From Acetobacterium sp. KB-1 (lineage in GTDB: Bacteria; Bacillota; Clostridia; Eubacteriales; Eubacteriaceae), in the NCBI RefSeq assembly GCF_003260995.1, contig NZ_CP030040.1, positions 1,525,736 to 1,589,735 on the forward strand: DNA of 64,000 nt, read 5' to 3'. How positions within the stretch are numbered: the stretch's first letter is position 1; every line of letters starts with the position of its first letter. Made by a program: the position numbers and the translations under genes. A model generated the notes under the pieces. It saw only the letters and a program-made list of their open reading frames with translations, did no database searches and was not told the DNA's origin. Below are positions 46,879 through 56,803 of this stretch, in pieces.

Positions 46879-49800
46879 TCACACTATGCTGATCGCTTCG
46901 TTTAAGGTAATCAATCCGATTACCTTTTCCTTAACCGGGACGCCAGTTAATTCGGTCAGGGCCTTTGCATACAGATTGATCTGAATTTCGTAACCTCTAA
47001 GTACTTGCTCCCGTTGCTGGGGATCTTTAAAATAATCTGTCTTATAGTCGATAATAACCCATTTTTGGTCTTCCATAAAGGCACAATCAATGATCCCTTG
47101 AACGATGATCTTTTCGCGAATGTCCGTCCATTCTAACCGGATTTCAGCCGGATCGTAAGCATAGTTAAAGGGGATCTCACGCCTGATTTTTTCGGCCGAT
47201 AATAACCTAATCCCCAGAGCAGAGGTATAAAAGCTGATCAGTTTATCGACACTAATGGTTCTGGCCAAGGCTGCCGGCAAAAATTCTTTGTGAATCAGGG
47301 TCTCAATCTGATTGACCAGATACTTTTTAAGAAACAACGGCAAAGCGGCTTGTCCACTACTAAACAGTTCCTCCCGGATCGGTTTTAAATCGACCACTTC
47401 CATTAAAAGATGAAGGGCCGAGCCCCGTTGAGCGGCGGTGAAATCGGTCTGTTTTTGTTCTAAAAACTTGGGCTTCTCCTGCTTTTTAGAAAGCTTTCTG
47501 ATTTTTTCCTGCTGACGCGTCAAATCAGCTTTTTGATAATCTTTAATTTCGGTCACACTCATCTTACTGGGAAGTTCATTCTCTGCTTTGACTGGATATA
47601 AAAAATTAAGTCGCTGGAAAATCGCCTCCCGATCAGCCTGAGAAATACTGGTTGTCAACTTTTCCGGTGCTGCGGCAGGTGTTTCCATCTCCGGATCAAT
47701 TGCCTGTAACTCATTCGCCGGGTCCTTCCGATCTTCTCTTTCCAGCGCCTGTTTTTCCGTGAATTGAGTCCCCTGATGATAAGCAATCGTAAAATCTGCT
47801 AACTCCGGATTCGTCTCACTGGGGTCCCGCCCAGCCAATACCCCCATCATCACCCAGTCAAGTAAGCTGGCGGCATTAAGGAGGTGATACTCGTCCGGTT
47901 CATTATGCCATTTTTGCTTGGCTTTGTCATGATTTTTTACGGTCCCGACAATCACCAGCTTTTCTTCAGCCCGGGTCATCCCGACATAAAGCAGGCGCAT
48001 TTCTTCGGAAAGCATTTCTTGATTGCTCTGGGCCTTGCAGACCTCTTTAGCCAATGAATTATGCTTATACCGTTTTTCCAGATTAACATAGTCCGGACAA
48101 ATTCCCAGATCCTTATGGAATAACACCTGGGCGTAATTGCTGCGCTTATTAAAACCCTTACCGGTACCAGAAAGAATGACAATCGGAAATTCGAGCCCCT
48201 TGCTTTTATGGATAGTCATCAGTCGCACCACCGTCTCTTGATTACTGACCATCGCCGGGGGCGAAATATCCTGCTTGTGCTTTTTCATGTTTTCGACAAA
48301 GCGAATAAATTGATACAGCCCTTTAAGGGTGGATTTTTTATAGTCACCGGCCCGCTTAAGCAGGATTCGCAAATTACACTGTCGCTGTTCGCCGCCAGGT
48401 AGAGCTCCCACAAAGGCATAATAGCCGGATTCCAGATAGATTTTCCAGAGAAAATCTTCCACTGGCATGAGCTTGGATTGATTTCGCCAAGCCGTCAGTT
48501 TTTGATAAAAACGGCCCAGCTTTTTAGACAGTTCATCGCACTCGAGCTGGCAATAGCTTTCCACCGCCTGATAAAAAAATCCCTGCGGGTGAGCAATTCG
48601 CAACCGGGTGCATTCAGTAGTGGAAAAATTGCCAATCGGCGAGGTCATAATACTTAACAGCGGCAGGTCCTGATGCTGGTTATCCATCAGGTTAAGCAGG
48701 TTTAGGATCATGGTAATTTCTAGCGACTCATAGTAATTAGTGCCACCATCAAAATAGGTAGGAATCCCCATTTCACTAAACACCTTGAGATAAACATCTC
48801 CGCGTCCGGCCACACTGCGCATCAACACCCCAAAATCACCATAGTTGATCGCCCGCTCCTGATTGTTTCGGGTATCAAAAAAAGTTGTTCCCACCAGAGA
48901 CTGAATTTTTTCAGCCACAAATCGGGCTTCAATTTCAACTGCGGTTAGATCTTCCTGCTCCTGTTCCTCAAACGCCTGAAGCTCTCCCGCTTCCTGTTTT
49001 TGCTCTTCAATGATATGGATCTCAGTTTTTTGATAGGGTCCGTCATGGGGCAGACCCTTGTTAAGCCGAGCCTGTTCGTCATAATTGATTTCCCCCAGTC
49101 CGACACTCATGATTTTCTCAAAGATAGCATTAACACTGTTAACCACCCCCTGGGCGGAACGGAAATTCTGATTGAGGGTCACCAGGCTGTTATTGAGGTT
49201 TTCATCCTTGCCAAAGCTTTTATACTTGCCAATAAAGATGGTCGGGTCGGCCAGCCGAAAGCGGTAAATGCTTTGCTTAACATCCCCGACCATAAAATAA
49301 TTATTATCCCGAACAATCCGCTTTAGGATGGTTTCCTGCATTTCGTTGGTGTCCTGATACTCATCCAGAAAAATATAGCGATACCGGGCGCGAACCTCAT
49401 CGGCCACCTCCGGATCTCCTAAAATTTTTAGTGTCAGCTGTTCCAGGTCATTGTAATCAACCAGATTTTTCTGAGCTTTTTTCGCCTGAAAGGCAGTCCA
49501 GAATTTCTGAGTCAGTAAAACCAGATCGGCCATCGGTTTTTTTAGGCTATTAAGCTCCTGGACCATCTCATCGATATTGATGGCAAATCGTTTTTGTAGT
49601 TTAACCATACTGGTTTTGGCTTCATCACGATATTTTTTGATCAGCTCATTCAGCTCTTTATCTTGCTTGGCCGCTCCTTTAAAGCGCTCGTAACTTAGCG
49701 ATTTCAAGGCTTCCAATCCCTGTACCAGATCGGTGCTGATCGTTTTTTCTAGCGCTTTAAGCATCTGCACTTCGCTTTTGCTCTGCTCATGGGTTTTCTC

Positions 49801-50601
49801 AAAACCAACAGCAGTGCTTAAGTTCCCGGCTTCGATGGCTGCATCGATGGCTCCCTGAAGCTCAGTCTCAATTATTTTTTTTAAGGCGCATCCCCACACT
49901 GAATCTTCCAGGCTTTTGACATCGCAATCAAACAGCAACAAGGCCTGATTGCTCCAATTTTCCGGGTTTGGCTGGGTGGCCAGAAAACGGTATAAGGTTT
50001 CAACGGTGTCTTTTAAGGCCTGATCATTTTTATTACCACTATATTTTTCAATTAGATCCAGAAAATCGAGGGACTGTTCGTTTTTATTCCGACTCCGTTC
50101 GGGCTCTTCCTCACTATTTTGCGCCATATTTTTATTTGCACTATTTTCATTCGTGATGGCCTGCTGGTATTCGTCTTCAAAAACCTCTTCCAGCGTTTCT
50201 TTAAGCATCAGCGCGATTTCAGTATCGTTGCCAATGGCAAAGCCAGGATCAATGTCACCCTTATGAAAATACTGGTGTAAAATACCAAGGCAAAAAGAAT
50301 GAAGGGTGGAAATGGAGGCTCCCCCTAAAATATTTAATTGCTTCATTAAAAAGCTGCGATCATTTTCCGGGTTTTCCAGTTCTTTGGCCAGCGCCTGACT
50401 GAGGCGATTTTTCATTTCTCCGGCTGCTCCCCGGGTAAAGGTCAGAATCAGCAGCTCATCGACGCCCACCTTTTCTTCCCGGATAATGCGAATAATTCGC
50501 TCAATCAGCAGGGCTGTTTTACCGGATCCGGCGGCGGCCGATACGAGCATGTTGGTTTCACGGTTTTTTATCGCTTTTAACTGATCACTGGTCCATTTCA
50601 T
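46879..50601 (-). CDS. addA: ATP-dependent helicase/nuclease subunit A
   Basis: The 1240-aa motor and nuclease subunit of AddAB, which resects double-strand breaks for RecA loading. UvrD-like motifs: Walker A SAAAGSGKTALLIER, motif II (FLDEYQDTNEMQ), MTIHKSKGLEFPIV and LLYVGMTRAEEKL; the C-terminal RecB-type nuclease shows GSALHLLMEV, GIIDCAF and DYKTDYF. A charged insert near residues 160-175 is Glu/Asn/Arg-rich. The start overlaps the addB end by 17 nt; GGAG precedes the ATG. Confidence 0.96.
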   Translation of the reverse strand: MKWTSDQLKAIKNRETNMLVSAAAGSGKTALLIERIIRIIREEKVGVDELLILTFTRGAAGEMKNRLSQALAKELENPENDRSFLMKQLNILGGASISTLHSFCLGILHQYFHKGDIDPGFAIGNDTEIALMLKETLEEVFEDEYQQAITNENSANKNMAQNSEEEPERSRNKNEQSLDFLDLIEKYSGNKNDQALKDTVETLYRFLATQPNPENWSNQALLLFDCDVKSLEDSVWGCALKKIIETELQGAIDAAIEAGNLSTAVGFEKTHEQSKSEVQMLKALEKTISTDLVQGLEALKSLSYERFKGAAKQDKELNELIKKYRDEAKTSMVKLQKRFAINIDEMVQELNSLKKPMADLVLLTQKFWTAFQAKKAQKNLVDYNDLEQLTLKILGDPEVADEVRARYRYIFLDEYQDTNEMQETILKRIVRDNNYFMVGDVKQSIYRFRLADPTIFIGKYKSFGKDENLNNSLVTLNQNFRSAQGVVNSVNAIFEKIMSVGLGEINYDEQARLNKGLPHDGPYQKTEIHIIEEQKQEAGELQAFEEQEQEDLTAVEIEARFVAEKIQSLVGTTFFDTRNNQERAINYGDFGVLMRSVAGRGDVYLKVFSEMGIPTYFDGGTNYYESLEITMILNLLNLMDNQHQDLPLLSIMTSPIGNFSTTECTRLRIAHPQGFFYQAVESYCQLECDELSKKLGRFYQKLTAWRNQSKLMPVEDFLWKIYLESGYYAFVGALPGGEQRQCNLRILLKRAGDYKKSTLKGLYQFIRFVENMKKHKQDISPPAMVSNQETVVRLMTIHKSKGLEFPIVILSGTGKGFNKRSNYAQVLFHKDLGICPDYVNLEKRYKHNSLAKEVCKAQSNQEMLSEEMRLLYVGMTRAEEKLVIVGTVKNHDKAKQKWHNEPDEYHLLNAASLLDWVMMGVLAGRDPSETNPELADFTIAYHQGTQFTEKQALEREDRKDPANELQAIDPEMETPAAAPEKLTTSISQADREAIFQRLNFLYPVKAENELPSKMSVTEIKDYQKADLTRQQEKIRKLSKKQEKPKFLEQKQTDFTAAQRGSALHLLMEVVDLKPIREELFSSGQAALPLFLKKYLVNQIETLIHKEFLPAALARTISVDKLISFYTSALGIRLLSAEKIRREIPFNYAYDPAEIRLEWTDIREKIIVQGIIDCAFMEDQKWVIIDYKTDYFKDPQQREQVLRGYEIQINLYAKALTELTGVPVKEKVIGLITLNEAISIV

Positions 50602-53600
50602 CGGTTTCTCCTTCCTCGATTAATGTAAAAAACTGATCTTTCTTCATTGCTGCTTTCAGTACCTCATAACCACCCCGGGTGATTGCGTCATCAAACTGAC
50701 AGATGCCCTTATAATCACAATACTGGCAGGCATAGTCATGGCCTTTTTTATAAGGCCGGACTTTAATATCACCCTCGTAAATGCTTTTGATCTGACGAAC
50801 CACGGTTTTTCGGACATAGTCGATGATGCCCTCAAATTCCTCCCGACTTAGCTTAAATTCCGATCGATAAACCGGCAAAATGTCCGATGTTTTGGAATCG
50901 GCATCATGATCCATGGCAGCGATGACCATTTCGTCATCGAGAAGCAGACCATTGAGTTTAAAGGACTTATTGATCGCCGCCTGGACATTCTCACCAAAAT
51001 CCAATCGCGGCATCGGATCATCAACATAAAAGTAGAAGGTTCCCCCCGGCAGAATATCCTCGGCGTCAATAACTGTCATGGCCCCATCCAGATAGACCAG
51101 CAATTGGAGCGAAAGGCCATAATAAATATCATCATAACCCAACTTTTTACTCCCGGTTTTATAGTCGATGACCTTAACCCAGGTTTGACCATCTTTTTCA
51201 TAGAGGTCCAGCCGGTCAATTTTCCCATAGATCTTCACTTCTCCCAGTTTCGCATCCGGCAGACTTAATTCCTGTTCAAAGCAGAACTCAGTGGCCTGGG
51301 GTTCAAAATCCCCGGCACACAGTTGGGCAACCAGGATATCAACAGACTTTTTGCCAACCCGTTCCAGTTTTTTCCCCAGGTACTGGTTTTGTCCGGTGCT
51401 GTTAAAGACATTGGTTTTTATCTGCGGCAGACAGCTTTCCATGACCCCTTCTAGCAGTGTATCCCGTCGCTCTTTAGGCAGGGTCCGCAGGTCCAGTTTT
51501 TGGTCATGAACTTCCCGGAAAAAGCCGTCGATCAGTTCATGGAGCAAGGTTCCGATTTCGGGCGCGGCAATAGTATAAATGGGCCGGCTCTCGGGTTTTA
51601 AGCCATATCTGACATAGTGGGAAAAAGGGCATTGGCGGTGGGTTTCCAACCGGGTAATACTGGTGCGCAAGTTTTTGCCGTAAAGAACGGTAGCCTCCGC
51701 ACCGGTCATGGCCTGCGAAACCCCGGCATAATTTAGGGCCTCCGTCAGATTGCCGATGATTTGCTGGTAGTCCGGGTTGTTTTGATACCAGTGCTGCACT
51801 TCGGCCCACAGCGCCTCTTCCTGCTGCTGCGCCGAACCGGCTTCAGATCGACTGTTACGCAGGTGGCTAATCAGATGCCAGAGGGTCGCATCAGGCGTAC
51901 TGAGGGTATTCCAGAATGCTGCCACCCCATCGTTAAGAGTTGACAAAATCTTTAGTGACGGGAAGATCATAAGCATCTGGCTCAGTAGAATGCTGGGCTG
52001 CTGACTGTTGCCTTCCATATCGGCTAACGACCAATAAAGGGCCAACCGGGATTTGGGTTTCGTTAAGAGATCATAAACCAGAAACCGTTCCTGATCCATT
52101 TGAAAGCTGCGATTGTTTTGCAGCCTGATCTGGTGAGCACCCAGAATCTGCCGTTCCAAATCTGAGAAAAGGTTGGGCTCGGTGCCGGTTCCCGGGATTT
52201 TCCCTTCGTTTAAGCCAAAAACAATCAGTACCTCAAAGGCTGAGCTGCGGCTCCTGCGTAAATCGGTAATACTGACATAATCCCGATAAGGCGGGATGAT
52301 TCCCAGCCGATAGCCCTGAAAACCACTTTTTAGAATCCGCAAATATTCTTCGGTCGTGGCTTCATCATTTCCCATCGTTTCAACAATCTGATCAAAAACT
52401 TCCATTAAAATGTTCCAGATCTGGTGGTAGAGTTCCATCGCTTCATAATTGCCGGATTCTGACAACTGTTCCACCAGATCCTCAATTTTTTCCGGGGTTT
52501 CGATGGCCACCAGAAATTCATAGAGGGCTTTGGTATAATCCTGACAGGTTCTACCCGCCTTCATCACAGCTTTTAGCTGAATCAGCGGCGTGATCAGTTT
52601 AAGGCGCAGGGCATTAAGACGACCCAGCTCCAGGGCCGGGTTCTGGCTGAGCTTGGTGAATTCCTTTTCCCATTGTTTACCCCGGATGCCAAACTCCAGG
52701 GCATAGTTTTCCAGATCTTCGCATTCAGACAAGGTAATCGGTGAAAAGCCGGTCTTAACAAAACCAAAAACATCATCAAGCCGATAATGATTCTGGATCG
52801 CTTCCAAAGCGGTTACCACTGCTTCAACCAGATGGTTATCCCCAATGGCACGCAGATCATCCATAAAATAAGGGATTTTATACTGGGAGAATATACGCTT
52901 AATGATGCTCCCGTATTCATCCAGATTTCCGGCTAGCACCACCATATCCCGAAAGGACAACCCTTCTTCTCGAACCAGGGTCAGAATCTTGCGCGCGCCC
53001 ATTTCAACCTCTTCCCAGGTATTCTGACATTGCGTCAGGCTGATCTGATTGACTGCGTGTTGATATTCCACCTTGGGATAAGCAAAGAGATTGGTCTCCA
53101 GATGAGCAAGCTCCGGACTTTTTTGATTTTGCTGATTTTGATTGGTGATTTTTTCCAGTTTAAATGACACCTGCGCTCTGGCTCCAATTTCTTTGATGGA
53201 CGCCATGGTATTGGCTGTTAATAAAAAAACTTCCTGGTCCCGTGCTGATGGGTTCGGGTCCCACGGTAGGGCAATATGGATTTCCTTAACCGTATCGACC
53301 AGATTTGCAATCATGCGATAATCCTGGGCTGAAAAATTCTGAAACCCATCCATCCAGATTTCACTGTTCTTGAGAAATTCTGCCGAAGCGATCTTTTCAT
53401 TGACGAAATTACGAAAGTCTTCTTCATCTTTACGGTCAGTTCCCAGTAATTCCTGAAAATGGGTGTAAATCTTTATTACATCGCCTAATTTTTGGGGCAT
53501 GATGCCGTGACCTAGCGTCTTTCTGGTTTCTTCCAAATTTTTTGGAGCAATCTCATTTTGTTTGAGTTCACCAATCAAATCTGAAATACTCGCAAGAAAA

Positions 53601-53947
53601 CCAGGTTTTTTAATACTGGAACGATAAATGGTCAATTGTTCCTGAATATCCCCCATGGTTTTTTGCAGCAGCATATTTTTCCCATGACTGTCCATATAGG
53701 TCTTGGCAAGCCCGCCGGTTTCCTGGAGCACCCGATTTCCCAGCCGCTTAGGACTCAACACCTCGACATCAAGTAGCCCTACTAAGCGATTGGACTTCAT
53801 CAGCGCTTCTTCAGCCCCCAGGGTAAACTGTTCCGGAACCATTAAATAGAGTTTTTCTTTGCCTGCATCCAGGGCCGCACCAATCTGGTGATAGACCGTC
53901 TCACTCAACACCTGAGATTGCCGGCCAACGATCATTGTAATTCCCAT
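50585..53947 (-). CDS. addB: ATP-dependent helicase/nuclease subunit B
   Basis: The 1120-aa AddB subunit, which reads Chi-like sites and carries a second nuclease and an Fe-S cluster. The Fe-S Cys set is visible: one in HRQCPFSHYVRYG and three in YACQYCDYKGICQF near the C-terminus. The nuclease motif includes GKIDRLD and VIDYKTG. The ATG has AAGGA eight bases upstream. It precedes addA in one operon. Confidence 0.95.
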   Translation of the reverse strand: MGITMIVGRQSQVLSETVYHQIGAALDAGKEKLYLMVPEQFTLGAEEALMKSNRLVGLLDVEVLSPKRLGNRVLQETGGLAKTYMDSHGKNMLLQKTMGDIQEQLTIYRSSIKKPGFLASISDLIGELKQNEIAPKNLEETRKTLGHGIMPQKLGDVIKIYTHFQELLGTDRKDEEDFRNFVNEKIASAEFLKNSEIWMDGFQNFSAQDYRMIANLVDTVKEIHIALPWDPNPSARDQEVFLLTANTMASIKEIGARAQVSFKLEKITNQNQQNQKSPELAHLETNLFAYPKVEYQHAVNQISLTQCQNTWEEVEMGARKILTLVREEGLSFRDMVVLAGNLDEYGSIIKRIFSQYKIPYFMDDLRAIGDNHLVEAVVTALEAIQNHYRLDDVFGFVKTGFSPITLSECEDLENYALEFGIRGKQWEKEFTKLSQNPALELGRLNALRLKLITPLIQLKAVMKAGRTCQDYTKALYEFLVAIETPEKIEDLVEQLSESGNYEAMELYHQIWNILMEVFDQIVETMGNDEATTEEYLRILKSGFQGYRLGIIPPYRDYVSITDLRRSRSSAFEVLIVFGLNEGKIPGTGTEPNLFSDLERQILGAHQIRLQNNRSFQMDQERFLVYDLLTKPKSRLALYWSLADMEGNSQQPSILLSQMLMIFPSLKILSTLNDGVAAFWNTLSTPDATLWHLISHLRNSRSEAGSAQQQEEALWAEVQHWYQNNPDYQQIIGNLTEALNYAGVSQAMTGAEATVLYGKNLRTSITRLETHRQCPFSHYVRYGLKPESRPIYTIAAPEIGTLLHELIDGFFREVHDQKLDLRTLPKERRDTLLEGVMESCLPQIKTNVFNSTGQNQYLGKKLERVGKKSVDILVAQLCAGDFEPQATEFCFEQELSLPDAKLGEVKIYGKIDRLDLYEKDGQTWVKVIDYKTGSKKLGYDDIYYGLSLQLLVYLDGAMTVIDAEDILPGGTFYFYVDDPMPRLDFGENVQAAINKSFKLNGLLLDDEMVIAAMDHDADSKTSDILPVYRSEFKLSREEFEGIIDYVRKTVVRQIKSIYEGDIKVRPYKKGHDYACQYCDYKGICQFDDAITRGGYEVLKAAMKKDQFFTLIEEGETDEMDQ

Positions 53948-53993
53948 CCGTTTTTCCTTTCTGCCTTTTTACATCACTAATTCGCCACTATTT

Positions 53994-54027
53994 TAAAAAA
54001 TCACCATCCTTATTTAAAGATGGTGAT
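53994..54027 (-). terminator. Intrinsic terminator of trpS
   Basis: ATCACCATC (54000-54008) and GATGGTGAT (54019-54027) pair perfectly around a 10-nt loop, followed by a T-run on the minus strand. It is 150 nt after the trpS stop, beyond repeat copy E. Confidence 0.9.
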
Positions 54028-54053
54028 CAAAACTGTCGATAGAGAATAAAGTA

Positions 54054-54151
54054 GTACCGACAATTGTTACATCATGTTGTTTGCATCAGAGCGGACACGG
54101 CAGAGCCTGTCCGATTCTGCAGCAAACAACAGATTAACAATTGGTCGGTAC
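54054..54151 (+). repeat. Structured interspersed repeat, copy E (reference copy)
   Basis: The most regular copy, 98 bp. The arms form three stacked stems: GTACCGAC-AATTGTTA with TTAACAATT-G-GTCGGTAC; then TGTTGTTTGC with GCAAACAACA; then CGGACA with TGTCCG enclosing GGC-AGA-GCC. Internal asymmetries (CATCA opposite GA) give the element an orientation. It lies between the trpS stop and terminator. Confidence 0.92.
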
Positions 54152-54174
54152 GGCAACATCACGCCAAACCCTTA

Positions 54175-55185
54175 TTATACGGTCACAAAACCTACTTTTT
54201 TGCGCACCTTTGACAGGGTTCTCCAGGCAATCTGGGACGCCTTTTCGGCGTGAACATGCATGATCTGCTCCAGATACGCCTTTTCCCCCAGTAGCCGATG
54301 ATACTCATTTTGAACCGGCAGCAAGGTATCGGCAACGGTTTCGCCGACAGCCAGCTTGAAATCGCCATAACCCTTGCCGTCAAATTCACGGGTGATCTCT
54401 TCTAGGTTTTTTCCGGTGGCACAAGAATAGATTTCCATTAAATTAGAAACACCGGGTTTTTCTTCGCGATTATGATAAACAGCCATATCCGAATCGGTGA
54501 CTGCTCGTTTAAACTTTTTCACAATCGTTTTAGAGTCATCCAGCAATGAGATAAACGCATTGCTGTTTTCATCTGATTTGGACATCTTTCGTCCCGGCTC
54601 CTGAAGACTCATAATACGCGCCCCAGAATCGCCAAAATAAGCTTCCGGCACCTTAAACACATTGCCAAAATTCTGATTAAAACGTATGGCAATATCCCGG
54701 GCCAGTTCGACATGTTGGCGCTGATCATTGCCGACCGGGACTAAATCGGTTTGATAAAGAAGAATATCCGCAGCCATCAACACCGGATAGTCAAAAAGAC
54801 CGACCCGGATGTTTTCCCCCTGTTTTTGGGATTTATCTTTAAACTGGGTCATCCGGCTGAGTTCGCCCATATAGGTTGAACAATTTAAAATCCAGGCCAA
54901 TTCTGAATGCTCCGGCACCATCGACTGCACATAAAGAATCGATTTTTCAGGATCAATACCCAGGGCTAACAGCAGCGCAATCGATTCGTAGGTCCGCCTG
55001 CGCAAATCGGCCGGGTTTTGGGGCATGGTGATGGCGTGAAGATCCACCACACAAAAAAGACTACGATAATCTTCCTGCATCGTTACCCAGTTTTTCATGG
55101 CACCAAAATAATTTCCGATGGTAAAGGTCCCCGATGGTTGGATGCCACTGTATACAATTTTTTTTACGGGTGCTTCTATTGTCAT
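54175..55185 (-). CDS. trpS: Tryptophanyl-tRNA synthetase
   Basis: A 336-aa class I synthetase charging tRNA-Trp. It has the HIGH-like motif at GIQPSGTFTIGNYFGAM (TIGN) and the KMSKS loop at PGRKMSKSDEN. The tryptophan pocket region DLHAIT and GNDQRQHVELARD is conserved. AAGGAG precedes the ATG. Downstream lie repeat copy E and a terminator; upstream, a possible weak terminator of murI lies at 55220-55245. No T-box is seen in the short 64-bp gap. Confidence 0.96.
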   Translation of the reverse strand: MTIEAPVKKIVYSGIQPSGTFTIGNYFGAMKNWVTMQEDYRSLFCVVDLHAITMPQNPADLRRRTYESIALLLALGIDPEKSILYVQSMVPEHSELAWILNCSTYMGELSRMTQFKDKSQKQGENIRVGLFDYPVLMAADILLYQTDLVPVGNDQRQHVELARDIAIRFNQNFGNVFKVPEAYFGDSGARIMSLQEPGRKMSKSDENSNAFISLLDDSKTIVKKFKRAVTDSDMAVYHNREEKPGVSNLMEIYSCATGKNLEEITREFDGKGYGDFKLAVGETVADTLLPVQNEYHRLLGEKAYLEQIMHVHAEKASQIAWRTLSKVRKKVGFVTV

Positions 55186-55249
55186 GTTTTACTCCTTATT
55201 TAATGGCTGTTCTTTCGTTAATAAAAGAAAAAACCGCCAGGTTAGCGTT

Positions 55250-56086
55250 TTAAAAACTTACTGATGTGCTGGTTGATGGTAAGTGTAGTTCTGTCATTTC
55301 CAGAGAATCACAATCGATCTCCAACTCTTTAATCATCCGCACAAAAATATCATAATCGGCAGTGGTGAGAATTTGGGTGCTGCCAATGTCGTCCCGGGAG
55401 TTGAAATAGTTAAACTCAGTCAGGTGCTTGGTAAGCTGGCGAACCAGACCATTGGCTGGATTAATTAGTTCCAGCTCCGGATACATCTGCCGGATGGTCA
55501 CCGCCACAATCGGAAAATGGGTGCACCCCAGCAACAGTTCTTCAATGACGATTCCTTGTTTGATGCCCTTAAGTAAAATTGGTTCCACGGCTTCCCGGAT
55601 ATTGTTTTTTAATATTTTCAGATCTCCCTGGCCATCGTTAATGACCTTGGCTAAGGTATGCGTTCCCTGGGCAATGTACTCCACATCGCGCGTCCACAAC
55701 TCCAGTTCCTTTTCATAGCCCCGGTTTTTAACCGTTGCCGTGGTGGCAATCAGTCCTACCAAACCCCGGTCCCGCCAGTTCAGGGTTTCCTGGACGCCAG
55801 CCTCAATGACACTGAATAAAGGCACTCGGGCGCTCAGTTCGACAATCAGAGAAGAAAGCGTATTACAGGCTAAAACCACAGCTTTAACCCCTCTATTTTC
55901 CAACTCACTGATAATGGTATTGGCCAGCATGATTAATTCATCATTTTCCCGCTCACCATAAGGCATTCGCATTGAATCGCCAAAATAGAGATAATTTTCA
56001 TTGGGCAGTCGGTCTTGAAGTGCTTTTAATACTGTAAAACCACCAATGCCCGAATCAACAACCCCAATCGGTCCATTGTTGTCCAT
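55250..56086 (-). CDS. murI: Glutamate racemase
   Basis: A 278-aa cofactor-independent racemase that makes D-glutamate for peptidoglycan. The N-terminal GVVDSGIGGFTVLKAL and the two catalytic Cys motifs, VLACNTLSS and LLGCTHFPIV, are intact. The ATG at 56084-56086 comes four bases after the xpt stop, with GAAAGAAG as a weak ribosome site, which implies coupling to xpt. In-frame codons further upstream lie inside xpt and are unlikely. Confidence 0.95.
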   Translation of the reverse strand: MDNNGPIGVVDSGIGGFTVLKALQDRLPNENYLYFGDSMRMPYGERENDELIMLANTIISELENRGVKAVVLACNTLSSLIVELSARVPLFSVIEAGVQETLNWRDRGLVGLIATTATVKNRGYEKELELWTRDVEYIAQGTHTLAKVINDGQGDLKILKNNIREAVEPILLKGIKQGIVIEELLLGCTHFPIVAVTIRQMYPELELINPANGLVRQLTKHLTEFNYFNSRDDIGSTQILTTADYDIFVRMIKELEIDCDSLEMTELHLPSTSTSVSF

Positions 56087-56090
56087 TCTT

Positions 56091-56684
56091 TCACTTCTTT
56101 CCCGATTGATCACGAAATACGATTCCTTCGTCCTCACTCATACCATCAATGATTGCCAATGACTCCAGAACAATTCCCTGCTGACGAATCAATGCCCCGC
56201 CATCCTGAAATCCTTTTTCGATAGCAATGCCCACCCCAACTAAGGTAGCACCGGCTTGATTGATCAAATCAATTAAGGCTTCTGCCGCCTTGCCATTGGC
56301 CAAAAAATCGTCGATAATTAAAATACGATCGGTCGGCCTTAAATACTTTTTTGAGACCATAATTTTATAGGCCTGCTGTTTGGTATAGGAGTATACATCA
56401 CTGGAATAAATTTCCTGATCTAAATTGAGTGACACATATTTTTTTCCAAAAACCACCGGACAATAGTCAAAATATCTGGCCGTGCAAGTTGCAATGGCAA
56501 TCCCCGATGTCTCGATGGTCAGGATTTTGTTGACTCCCTCTCCGGCAAAGCGTTTGGCAAAAGCCTTTCCCATTTCATCAAATAACGCTACATCCAACTG
56601 GTGATTTAAAAATGAATCCACCTTAAGGATTCCCTGGCCTTTGACACGACCTTCTTGTCTAATTTTTTGTTCTAATAATTCCAT
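56091..56684 (-). CDS. xpt: Xanthine phosphoribosyltransferase
   Basis: A 197-aa type I phosphoribosyltransferase for xanthine salvage. The PRPP-binding loop is ILIIDDFLANGKA (near residue 122) and the N-terminal LEQKIRQEGRVKGQGILKVD is family-typical. AAGGAG precedes the ATG. The leader between the -10 at 56714-56719 and the start is only about 20-25 nt, too short for the purine riboswitch that controls xpt in Bacillus. It is followed at once by murI. Confidence 0.94.
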   Translation of the reverse strand: MELLEQKIRQEGRVKGQGILKVDSFLNHQLDVALFDEMGKAFAKRFAGEGVNKILTIETSGIAIATCTARYFDYCPVVFGKKYVSLNLDQEIYSSDVYSYTKQQAYKIMVSKKYLRPTDRILIIDDFLANGKAAEALIDLINQAGATLVGVGIAIEKGFQDGGALIRQQGIVLESLAIIDGMSEDEGIVFRDQSGKK

Positions 56685-56713
56685 TGACTGCTCCTTCGTA
56701 TCCTAATCGAACT

Positions 56714-56722
56714 ATTATAACA
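56714..56722 (-). promoter_or_regulatory. Extended -10 promoter of xpt-murI
   Basis: On the minus strand TGT followed by TATAAT (56714-56719), with a weak -35 (TGTTCA at 17 nt). Confidence 0.6.
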
Positions 56723-56748
56723 TACTCTTATAAATTTGAACACACGCA

Positions 56749-56778
56749 AAACGCGCGGGAATTTCTTCCCGCGCGTTT
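56749..56778 (-). terminator. Terminator-like hairpin after the EF-G-like gene
   Basis: AAACGCGCGGGAA (56749-56761) and TTCCCGCGCGTTT (56766-56778) form a perfect 13-bp stem with a 4-nt loop. The T-run on the minus strand is short. It lies about 185 nt after the stop, beyond repeat copy F. Confidence 0.75.
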
Positions 56779-56803
56779 CTCTTTAAAGCAAATAGATAAA
56801 GTA

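Noticed and set aside
48208-48402. Many plus-strand frames opposite addA, addB, polC, uvrA and others
   Set aside because: They are antisense to well-supported genes, lack ribosome sites and family features.
56685-56740. Purine riboswitch before xpt
   Set aside because: The leader between the -10 and the start is only about 20-25 nt, too short for the aptamer.
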